Shown in pieces: positions 5,387-10,555 of a DNA stretch of 10,555 nucleotides. Under the pieces are notes generated by a model that was not told the origin of the DNA, did no database searches, and worked only from the letters and a program-made list of their open reading frames with translations. Position 1 is the first letter of the stretch. Each line of letters starts with the position of its first letter. The DNA comes from Prevotellaceae bacterium (GTDB lineage Bacteria; Bacteroidota; Bacteroidia; Bacteroidales; UBA932). The DNA lies in NCBI GenBank assembly GCA_031258915.1, contig JAIRMD010000162.1:1-10555 (forward strand), in the 5' to 3' direction. A program made the position numbers and the translations under genes.

Positions 5387-5974
5387 ATGGTTTCTGATTT
5401 TTACCCATCACATGTATTTAAGTTTTGCCCCTTTTGCGGGGCAAAAGAGTTCGTGTGGGATGGCGCAAAGTCGCACCGCTGCGGCGCCTGCCACCACAAG
5501 CTGTACACCAACGAGGCGGCGGCAACCGTTGCCCTCATTGCCAACGCGCAGGGCGAGCTGCTTTTTGTGCGCCGCAGATACGACCCCGCGAAGGGAACGC
5601 TCGACCTGCCGGGCGGCTTTGTGGATATAGGCGAGACGGCAGAGCACGCTGTTACCCGCGAGGTGCGCGAGGAGCTAAACCTGGAAGTGAGCGGGCTGCA
5701 ATTTTTTGGCTCATTCCCCAACCGCTACCTCTTTGGCGGGGTGGTTTACTTTACGCTCGACCTCGTATTCGCCTGCACCGTAAATGATTTTTCGACCCTC
5801 CGCGCCGCCGACGATGCCGAGGGCTACCTGTTCGTTGCTCCACAAAAGATAAACATCGAAGAGATAGGCTTGGAGTCGATAAGGGAAATTGTGAAGACCT
5901 GCGCCGCTCACTCTACTCGGCGCTCGGTGGCTGCGCCTCGATGCTGTCTGCGCGTGCCACGTTGTCGTCAATGA
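5387..5974 (+). CDS. Nudix hydrolase with N-terminal zinc ribbon
   Basis: Nudix enzymes hydrolyse a nucleoside diphosphate linked to another moiety, using divalent metal bound by the Nudix helix. The 195-residue product has a zinc ribbon (C14-P-F-C17 and C32-G-A-C35) and then the Nudix domain. The Nudix box runs G77-x5-E83-x7-R91-E-V-x-E95-E96-x-N98-L99, complete except that the usual second-last Gly is Asn. The ribbon-plus-Nudix layout recalls NudC-type NADH pyrophosphatases, but the protein is shorter and the substrate cannot be told. From about residue 176 the tail is Arg/Cys-rich and is read from DNA that on the other strand encodes the end of spoIID, so it may be a recent extension. It lies 4 bp after the tlpA-like gene and probably shares its transcript. 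Confidence 0.9.
   Translation: MVSDFYPSHVFKFCPFCGAKEFVWDGAKSHRCGACHHKLYTNEAAATVALIANAQGELLFVRRRYDPAKGTLDLPGGFVDIGETAEHAVTREVREELNLEVSGLQFFGSFPNRYLFGGVVYFTLDLVFACTVNDFSTLRAADDAEGYLFVAPQKINIEEIGLESIREIVKTCAAHSTRRSVAAPRCCLRVPRCRQ
5423..5446 (+). repeat. Perfect 9-bp hairpin inside the zinc-ribbon codons of the nudix gene
   Basis: TTTTGCCCC (5423-5431) and GGGGCAAAA (5438-5446) pair perfectly around a six-base loop (TTTTGC). The hairpin begins 36 bases after the start codon. No T-run follows. It encodes the first CPFCGAK knuckle, so part of the symmetry may come from that motif. A stem of this strength early in a coding region could slow ribosomes or mask mRNA. Confidence 0.55.
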
Positions 5975-7199
5975 AGGTGGTGGTGTCGGGCGTTTCGTTG
6001 CGCCACGGGTTGAAAAGGAAAAGCATGCTGTCTTGCTGCATGGCGGGCGTGCTGCGAGCTTTGTTGAAGTTGACGATGCGGGTGTTGGTGTAGTAGCGAT
6101 GCAGGATATTTTCGCACGTCATTCCCCGCTCCGCCATTTGCATGGCACCCTCCTGGCATAAGCCCACGCCGTGCCCGTAGCCTCTGCCCGTTAGCAGCAC
6201 ATCGTTGCCGGCCACCTGCACTTCAAAAAAGGTGGAGCGCAGCCCAAAGCGCTGGCGTATTTTGGCCAGCTCTACTTTTTTTCCATTCACCTCGTAGTAC
6301 TTTTTGCGCGAAGCCTGCGCAAACTCAAATTGCTTGGGGGTCTTTGCGCGAATACCGTTTTTGCCCATGTAGTGGCGCCATTCATTCAGCGCTATGCGCT
6401 TTTGCCACCGCGCCCCCGACAGGAACTTGCAGTAGCCGTCTTTTACCGAGCGCAGGTAGGGGAGCTTTTCGCGCCACACATTTTCGGAGTGGCAGGTTTG
6501 TCCACCGCAGTTGGCGTGGAACGATGGCGTTATGGGGCGTTTTCCCCCATCAATCACAATCGTTCCTTCGGTTTCGCCCACCATATCGCGAATACGCCGG
6601 CAGCGCGTAAGCAAGCCGTTGTACGCCTGACAGTGTACGCCGTCGCAGAGGTTAAACCCGTCTTTGGCGTGGCGGTTGAAGTGCGCGTAAAGGTAGGTAC
6701 GGGAAAGGATGGCTTGCGCTTTGAAAAATTCGGGCTTTGCAGCGCAGCCCGTTTCGGCCTCCACAACGCCGTTCAGGTAAAAATGCTCGTCGAGCTGGTT
6801 GACGATAAGCATACCGCTGCCGTCGCTGGCGCTACGGATAAAAGCGTGCTGGGTGTAGCTGCGCGAGGGGCGCGGAGGGTTGATGCAGGTAATTGAGAAA
6901 ATCCCTTCGTCGCCCATGCCTACTGCCTTTACGGAGGAGAATACCCCCATGCTTTCGCCCGAAATGCGCAGCCTCAGGCCGCTGCTACCGTGCGATAGCT
7001 GCATGGCCCCCCCCCTGTCGATTGCCGCAATCAGCAGCGTGTCGTCCACAATGATGGCGTAGCTGCCGCTTTGCACCGCAAACGTCGCCGCCCGCACCGG
7101 CACGTCAAAAAACAAGCCCACGCTCACCTTTTGGGCGCAGAGCGAAAGGGAGAAAAAAAGGTACGCTGCTATTCCGCAGCCAACCCGCCTGTAGCCCAT
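5913..7199 (-). CDS. SpoIID/LytB-domain protein, secreted probable lytic transglycosylase
   Basis: SpoIID-family proteins cut peptidoglycan glycan strands, acting on strands without peptide stems in the Bacillus enzyme. In non-sporulating Bacteroidota the role is unknown but presumably envelope-related. The 428-residue product has a signal peptide (residues 1-22, ending SLCAQ). The SpoIID core starts near residue 135. LNGVVEAETG (142-151) aligns with the VVxxE motif, making E149 the likely catalytic Glu. KAQAILSRTY (160-169) follows. SFHANCGGQTCH (226-237) offers His and Cys residues for a metal site or disulfide. GRGYGHGVGLCQEGA (338-352) is the family signature. Residues 400-428 are Asp/Thr-rich and overlap nudix on the other strand by 62 bp. 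ATG at 7197-7199 follows a 7-bp repeat array. A G9 tract lies in codons 62-65. It is probably the last gene of the kdsB-hisB-spoIID run. Confidence 0.9.
   Translation of the reverse strand: MGYRRVGCGIAAYLFFSLSLCAQKVSVGLFFDVPVRAATFAVQSGSYAIIVDDTLLIAAIDRGGAMQLSHGSSGLRLRISGESMGVFSSVKAVGMGDEGIFSITCINPPRPSRSYTQHAFIRSASDGSGMLIVNQLDEHFYLNGVVEAETGCAAKPEFFKAQAILSRTYLYAHFNRHAKDGFNLCDGVHCQAYNGLLTRCRRIRDMVGETEGTIVIDGGKRPITPSFHANCGGQTCHSENVWREKLPYLRSVKDGYCKFLSGARWQKRIALNEWRHYMGKNGIRAKTPKQFEFAQASRKKYYEVNGKKVELAKIRQRFGLRSTFFEVQVAGNDVLLTGRGYGHGVGLCQEGAMQMAERGMTCENILHRYYTNTRIVNFNKARSTPAMQQDSMLFLFNPWRNETPDTTTFIDDNVARADSIEAQPPSAE
7007..7015 (-). repeat. G9 homopolymer within the spoIID-like coding sequence
   Basis: Nine consecutive C on the + strand, read as nine G in the gene, covering the codons for Arg62, Gly63, Gly64 and the start of Ala65. 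Tracts of this length slip during replication; one base gained or lost would stop the protein before its catalytic domain. It may be a phase-variation site or just an error-prone tract. Confidence 0.75.
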
Positions 7200-7206
7200 C
7201 GCTTAT

Positions 7207-7248
7207 GATTTTCAATTTTCAACTCTTCGTTCTTAGCTCTCATATCTT
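7207..7248 (-). repeat. Six 7-bp purine-rich tandem repeats between hisB and spoIID
   Basis: Read on the minus strand, 7248-7207 divides into six heptads of the form R-A-R-A-N-N-N. The last two are GAAAATT and GAAAATC, and earlier ones drift (for example AAGAGTT, GAGAGCT). The array ends seven bases before the spoIID ATG and runs into the last codons and stop of hisB (7240-7242). It therefore makes up nearly all of the 40-bp gap. Orientation and position match the arrays before serS and hisB. Confidence 0.6.
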
Positions 7249-8361
7249 CCCCTTCGTTGACGGCAGCTCATACCTCAGCGCATCGCGCTTTACGGCGGCC
7301 TTCATGGCGCGCGCCAGCGCCTTGAAGATAGCCTCCAGCTTGTGGTGCTCGTTATCGCCCGATGCCTGTATGTTCAAGTTCATCTTGGCGGCATCGCTCA
7401 GCGACTTGAAGAAGTGGTATATCATTTCGGTAGGGAAATCTCCTATTTTTTCCCGCTTGAAGTCAGCGTCAAAAATCAGCCACGAGCGTCCGCCAAAGTC
7501 AAGCGCTACCTGCGCCAGGCAGTCGTCCATGGGGAGCGCAAAGCCGTACCGCTCAATGCCGCGCTTGCTGCCCAGCGCCTTGTGGATGGCTTCGCCCAGC
7601 GCGATGCCTACATCCTCGATGAGGTGGTGCTCGTCGACGTGCAGGTCGCCTTTGGCGGCGATGCTCAGGTTGCAGCCCGAGTGTCGCGCTATCTGCTCCA
7701 GCATGTGGTCAAAGAAGTGAAGCTCCGTGCTGATTTGCGATTTTCCGCTGCCGTCCAGGTCGAGCTGCACGCAAATATCCGTTTCGGCGGTTGTGCGGGT
7801 TACCTTTGCCGCGCGGGTTTCGCACTTCAAAAACTCGTAAATCTTCATCCAGTCCTGCGTAACCAACTCGCAGCAGCTGGATAGCCCCTCCGCCGCAAGC
7901 GCCTCGCTGCGGCTTGCATCGCCAAAGAGGATGGCTTTTGCTCCCAAATTTTTGGCGAGCTGCACGTCGGATATCCGGTCGCCAATGGCGAATGAATTTG
8001 CCAAATCGTAATCGCCCGCCATGTACTTCGTCAGCAAGCCCGTACCCGGCTTGCGCGTGGGCAGGTTTTCGTGCGGAAAAGACCTGTCAATGCACACGTC
8101 GCTGAACGTAACGCCCTCGTTTTCGAGGCAGCGCATCATTTTATTTTGCACGAGCCAAAAGTCTTTTTCGGGAAACGATGCCGTGCCCAAGCCATCCTGG
8201 TTGGTAACCATCACCAGCTCAAAGTCGAGCTCGCTGGCGATGTAGTACATGGCGCGAAGCGCTCCCGGAGCGAACTCCAGCTTTTCGAGGCTATCCACCT
8301 GCTCATCGGCAGGCTCTTTGATGAGCGTACCATCTCTATCAATAAAAAGGCACGATTTCAT
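7240..8361 (-). CDS. hisB: Bifunctional histidinol-phosphatase / imidazoleglycerol-phosphate dehydratase
   Basis: Catalyses two steps of histidine synthesis: dehydration of imidazoleglycerol phosphate and dephosphorylation of histidinol phosphate. The protein has 373 residues from ATG 8359-8361. The N-terminal HAD phosphatase (1-175) has D8-R-D10-G-T, the TNQDG loop (53-57), RKP (103-105) and GDRISD (127-132). The zinc cysteines of the E. coli enzyme are replaced (CIDRSFPHEN, 90-99), a form seen in Bacteroidota. The dehydratase (about 184-373) carries its two metal motifs, DEHHLIED (243-250) and DNEHHKLEA (336-344), and ends LPSTKGKI, close to the LPSSKGVL end typical of the family. The frame is open back to an ATG at 8454 abutting the kdsB stop, but those 31 residues are unlike HisB; a 7-bp repeat sits before the chosen start. 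No other his gene is nearby. Confidence 0.96.
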   Translation of the reverse strand: MKSCLFIDRDGTLIKEPADEQVDSLEKLEFAPGALRAMYYIASELDFELVMVTNQDGLGTASFPEKDFWLVQNKMMRCLENEGVTFSDVCIDRSFPHENLPTRKPGTGLLTKYMAGDYDLANSFAIGDRISDVQLAKNLGAKAILFGDASRSEALAAEGLSSCCELVTQDWMKIYEFLKCETRAAKVTRTTAETDICVQLDLDGSGKSQISTELHFFDHMLEQIARHSGCNLSIAAKGDLHVDEHHLIEDVGIALGEAIHKALGSKRGIERYGFALPMDDCLAQVALDFGGRSWLIFDADFKREKIGDFPTEMIYHFFKSLSDAAKMNLNIQASGDNEHHKLEAIFKALARAMKAAVKRDALRYELPSTKGKI

Positions 8362-8362
8362 T

Positions 8363-8390
8363 GGGTTTCTGGGTTCAACGTCTAATGTAG
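8363..8390 (-). repeat. Degenerate 7-bp tandem repeats before hisB
   Basis: On the minus strand 8390-8363 divides into four heptads: CTACATT, AGACGTT, then one starting GAACC and the last GAAACCC. A is constant at position 3. The array ends one base before the hisB ATG. It is weaker than the arrays before serS and spoIID, but its last unit is identical to the third unit before serS. Confidence 0.5.
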
Positions 8391-8454
8391 TAAGCTGATA
8401 TTTTGTTTTTGTTTTCAGCGCTGTTGGTTTATTATAGTGATGCTGCGCTTCCAT

Positions 8455-9201
8455 TTAGAAAAACCTCTCTCTCAGCTTTTCCAAATCCTCCGGCGCGTCA
8501 ATAGCCCATGTTTCCAGCTCGGTTACGGCAACCTTAACGCGGTAGCCATTTTCGAGCCAGCGCAGCTGCTCCAGCCCCTCGGCCAGCTCCAGCGAGCTTT
8601 GCGGTAGCCGGCATATTTGCTGTAGCGTGCTGGCGCGGTAGGCGTAGAGGCCAACGTGCTTGTAAAAAGGGTAGCTCTCCGGCCAGCGCGCTTGCGCCGT
8701 ACTGCGGAGGTAGGGAATAGCCGACCGGCTAAAGTAGAGCGCGTAGCCGTTTGCATCGACCACCACCTTAGGGCTGTTGGGTGAGAATACATCTTCGCTT
8801 TTGCCGAAAACTTTTACCAGCGTAGCCAGCTGCGCGCCGGCATCGGTAAAGCAACCTTTGAGCAGCTCCAGCTGCTGGGGGTCGATACAGGGCTCGTCGC
8901 CCTGCACGTTGACAACAACATCAAACTTTTGCCCAAGCGTTGCCTCTACTTTCAGAATGGCTTCGGCGCAGCGGTCGGTGCCGCTTTGGTGGGAGGCGGA
9001 AGTCATGACGACATTTCCGCCACGTTCTTTTACGGCGACAGCAATGCGCTCATCGTCGGTAGCGACAAAAACGTGAACAAGCGCACGCTGCGCTTGCTCA
9101 TACACGCGCCATACCATTGGCTTCCCACCGATGTCGACAAGGGGCTTGCCCGGAAAGCGGGATGAGGCGTATCGTGCCGGTATAATACCAACAAAATTCA
9201 T
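8455..9201 (-). CDS. kdsB: 3-deoxy-manno-octulosonate cytidylyltransferase (CMP-Kdo synthetase)
   Basis: Activates Kdo with CTP to CMP-Kdo for the lipopolysaccharide inner core, in the cytoplasm. The 248-residue length equals that of E. coli KdsB. The nucleotide-binding loop is IIPARYASSRFPGKPL (6-21). VFVATDDERI (45-54), GTDRCAE (74-80), VVNVQGDEP (96-104, with D102 for metal), YFSRSAIPY (156-164), FYKHVGLYAYR (179-189) and AIDAPEDL (233-240) are all in family order. ATG at 9199-9201 is chosen over an in-frame TTG two codons upstream because MNFVGIIPARY fits the family start. The stop (8455-8457) abuts an in-frame ATG of the hisB reading frame. The coiled-coil gene ends 11 bp upstream. This gene shows that the organism is Gram-negative with a Kdo-containing lipopolysaccharide. 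Confidence 0.97.
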   Translation of the reverse strand: MNFVGIIPARYASSRFPGKPLVDIGGKPMVWRVYEQAQRALVHVFVATDDERIAVAVKERGGNVVMTSASHQSGTDRCAEAILKVEATLGQKFDVVVNVQGDEPCIDPQQLELLKGCFTDAGAQLATLVKVFGKSEDVFSPNSPKVVVDANGYALYFSRSAIPYLRSTAQARWPESYPFYKHVGLYAYRASTLQQICRLPQSSLELAEGLEQLRWLENGYRVKVAVTELETWAIDAPEDLEKLRERFF

Positions 9202-9212
9202 TGCCAACGTGC

Positions 9213-10106
9213 TTATTTGCCTGCCGCTTTTCCTTTTTTCTGTTTATTAGCAGCTGCGGCCTTTTCAGCTTCGCGCTTGGCGGCATCTTTTTCTTTCTGC
9301 CTTTGTAGCGCTGCTTTTTCTTTCTCCCGCTTTTCTGCTTCTTTGCTCTTTATTTTTTCTCTATTCTGAGTAGCTTTTGCTTTCTCGGCTTCTTTTTTTG
9401 TCAAGGCATCCTCTTTATCCTTTTGTTTTTTCTGCTCTGCTGCTTCTTTCTGCTTTTGTTTGGCTATTTCTTCGCTTTCCTTTTTTTTCTGCAGCTGCTG
9501 TGCTTCGCGTTCTTTGGCTCTTTCTCCATCTTCATAATCTGCAATTTCTTTCTCTACCGCTTTGAGGGCGGCTATGGCTTCTTTCCGCGCTTTGTCGGCC
9601 AGCTTCATTTTTTCCTGCCCGCGCGCTCCATTTTTTTCCGCATCTTTTATTTTTTTTTGGATTTCCGCATGTTGTGCTTGAAGCAATTTGATCTCGGCGT
9701 TGTAGGTTTTGCGAATTTCGTTTCTTTTTTCCCTCCCCAGCTTCTGCTCTTGCTTATCTGGGGAGTTGCTCTGCTTTTCGGCAGCAGGCAGCTCAACATC
9801 AAATATACGTTTCTCCAAGCTCTCCTGAGCGTCGAGCAGCTGCTCCAGCTCAAGGTTTCCCTCTTTTTTCAACCGAGCACCCTCCGCAATAAGGCTGTCG
9901 GCTGATTCTCTGTCGGCTTCGGCCTTATCGACACGCGCTTGGGCTACGCTGCGCTTTGCGGCGAACTTATCCATCTTGTCTTCTTTACCCGTTCGGTTTC
10001 CCTGAGCGTTGGATGCTACAGGAACGGTAACCAGCAGCGCTGTACAAAGCAAAACTTCCTTGTGCAGCAGCGATAATTTATGCAGCAATTTTTTTTTCAT
10101 GGCCAT
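9213..10106 (-). CDS. Secreted Lys/Glu/Ala-rich coiled-coil protein of unknown function
   Basis: I do not recognise a named family. The 297-residue product starts with a signal peptide: positive residues 4-10, a hydrophobic core at about 18-31 and likely cleavage after SNA (34). No lipobox is present. The rest is almost wholly charged helix. About residues 45-110 are a mixed coiled coil, and 120-180 continue with Lys/Glu/Gln. From about 185 to the end it is low-complexity KEA-rich, resembling the TolA domain II or periplasmic spacer helices, ending KKGKAAGK. ATG is at 10104-10106; a second in-frame ATG at 10098-10100 is followed by nine A. It lies 5 bp after the right-edge gene and 11 bp before kdsB. 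A structural or cell-envelope spacer role is possible, but composition alone supports this. Confidence 0.75.
   Translation of the reverse strand: MAMKKKLLHKLSLLHKEVLLCTALLVTVPVASNAQGNRTGKEDKMDKFAAKRSVAQARVDKAEADRESADSLIAEGARLKKEGNLELEQLLDAQESLEKRIFDVELPAAEKQSNSPDKQEQKLGREKRNEIRKTYNAEIKLLQAQHAEIQKKIKDAEKNGARGQEKMKLADKARKEAIAALKAVEKEIADYEDGERAKEREAQQLQKKKESEEIAKQKQKEAAEQKKQKDKEDALTKKEAEKAKATQNREKIKSKEAEKREKEKAALQRQKEKDAAKREAEKAAAANKQKKGKAAGK
10089..10097 (-). repeat. A9 tract directly after the second start codon of the coiled-coil gene
   Basis: Nine T on the + strand, nine A in the gene, coding for Lys4-Lys6 next to the alternative ATG (10098-10100). Slippage here would frameshift the signal peptide. 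Confidence 0.6.
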
Positions 10107-10111
10107 AGTGA

Positions 10112-10555
10112 TTATTTTTTACTTCTTAACATGTGTTTCAACTCTGCAATTTGCTTAAATTGCTCTTCGATTACTTTTTCTTTTTCGTCTATCATTTTTT
10201 CTTTTTCTTCAATCACCTTATCTTTTTCTTCAATTGCTTTGGCATTTATTTGCTTTTGTTCTCTGTATTTGTTCAAAAACAAATCGTTGAGAATGCGTAT
10301 TGCTTCTGCTTCCTTTTCTATCTCTTCGCGCTCTTTGGGGTCGGCTACCATCTCATGAAGAACAGAGGTGATTAGCTGTATGTCGTCGTCGTATGATTGA
10401 ACGCGATACTGCTTGCTCACTTCGGAGCCCTCGTAGAGGAAATGATTCTGCTCAAAAAGGCTCAGCAGCTTATCCAGCTGAGTACTGTAACGTTTATCGG
10501 TAATCCTCTCTGCCTGAATAATGTAGCTGTCATGAGTAAGGCTTTCGATAAAGGG
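10112..10555 (-). CDS. C-terminal fragment of a coiled-coil-tailed protein, possibly PD-(D/E)XK nuclease/transposase family (5' end cut)
   Basis: The frame is open from the right edge (147 residues visible) to TAA at 10112-10114; a GTG at 10418-10420 within it is not a credible start because the frame continues upstream. The visible part begins FIESLTHDSYIIQAERITD and has a helical segment DDDIQLITSVLHEMVADPKE about 55 residues in. It ends in about five heptads of Glu/Lys coiled coil (EEKDKVI, EEKEKMI, DEKEKVI and variants). This resembles, from memory, the C-terminal region of the Rpn/PDDEXK_2 nuclease-transposase-like proteins abundant in Bacteroidota, but the catalytic part is outside the window, so the family is unproven. 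The secreted coiled-coil gene follows by 5 bp. Confidence 0.5.
   Translation of the reverse strand, partial: PFIESLTHDSYIIQAERITDKRYSTQLDKLLSLFEQNHFLYEGSEVSKQYRVQSYDDDIQLITSVLHEMVADPKEREEIEKEAEAIRILNDLFLNKYREQKQINAKAIEEKDKVIEEKEKMIDEKEKVIEEQFKQIAELKHMLRSKK
10148..10231 (-). repeat. Four degenerate 21-bp tandem repeats coding coiled-coil heptads
   Basis: Units at 10211-10231, 10190-10210, 10169-10189 and 10148-10168 encode EEKDKVI, EEKEKMI, DEKEKVI and EEQFKQI. The first three are similar at DNA level as well as protein level, which suggests growth by duplication; the fourth has diverged. Confidence 0.6.

Noticed and set aside
6330..6896. 188-codon + strand frame
   Set aside because: Antisense of the conserved SpoIID core; no start context or domain.
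8431..8436. TATAAT on the minus strand between kdsB and hisB
   Set aside because: E. coli-type -10 boxes are not the Bacteroidota primary pattern and no -35 partner is visible; expected by chance in AT-rich spacers.
8362..8454. Annotating hisB from ATG 8454
   Set aside because: The 31 added residues do not resemble HisB, whose DxD motif normally lies within the first dozen residues; the shorter start is kept, with the alternative noted.
9423..9905. 160-codon + strand frame rich in Phe and Leu, membrane-protein-like
   Set aside because: Phe/Leu richness is the direct antisense of Lys/Glu codons in the coiled-coil gene.

Overview
The window looks like a chromosomal core region of a member of the Bacteroidota. 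Four things point there. The rplU-rpmA-serS order is typical of that phylum. A textbook Bacteroidota promoter (TTTG, 19 bp, TAccTTTG) lies before rplU. Few genes have Shine-Dalgarno sites. HisB is the fused phosphatase/dehydratase form whose phosphatase half lacks the enterobacterial zinc cysteines. KdsB shows that the cell makes Kdo lipopolysaccharide. I cannot name a genus. No tRNA, rRNA, CRISPR array or insertion sequence was recognised.

Layout: cysE (cut by the left edge) and rmuC run leftwards from an AT-rich divergent intergenic region of about 480 bp. That region carries the rplU promoter and an unusual set of repeats in the presumed rmuC leader. Rightwards follow rplU, rpmA, a terminator, serS, a TlpA-like thioredoxin-fold protein (probable lipoprotein) and a zinc-ribbon Nudix hydrolase. 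The Nudix gene meets a leftward block tail to tail, with a 62-bp overlap. In transcription order that block is: a right-edge fragment resembling the tail of PD-(D/E)XK nuclease/transposase-like proteins, a secreted Lys/Glu/Ala-rich coiled-coil protein, kdsB, hisB and a SpoIID/LytB-domain protein. Gaps in this block are short (5, 11, 93 and 40 bp), so cotranscription is plausible.

Functions are mostly housekeeping: cysteine, histidine and Kdo synthesis, translation, genome maintenance and envelope work. cysE/rmuC and rplU/rpmA are compact pairs. serS follows the rpmA terminator and may have its own promoter. tlpA-like and nudix are 4 bp apart and should be one transcript.

The less ordinary signals are non-coding. 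(1) Purine-rich, GAA-based 7-bp tandem repeats sit directly before the starts of serS, spoIID and hisB, always in the mRNA sense. (2) In the rmuC leader, one segment is complementary both to a nearby segment and to the rmuC start-codon region, an arrangement that could act as a switch. (3) An inverted repeat covers the candidate rmuC promoter. (4) A G9 tract in the spoIID coding sequence could slip. I did not find convincing evidence of a new defence or mobile system. The right-edge nuclease-like fragment and its coiled-coil neighbour are the only accessory-looking part.
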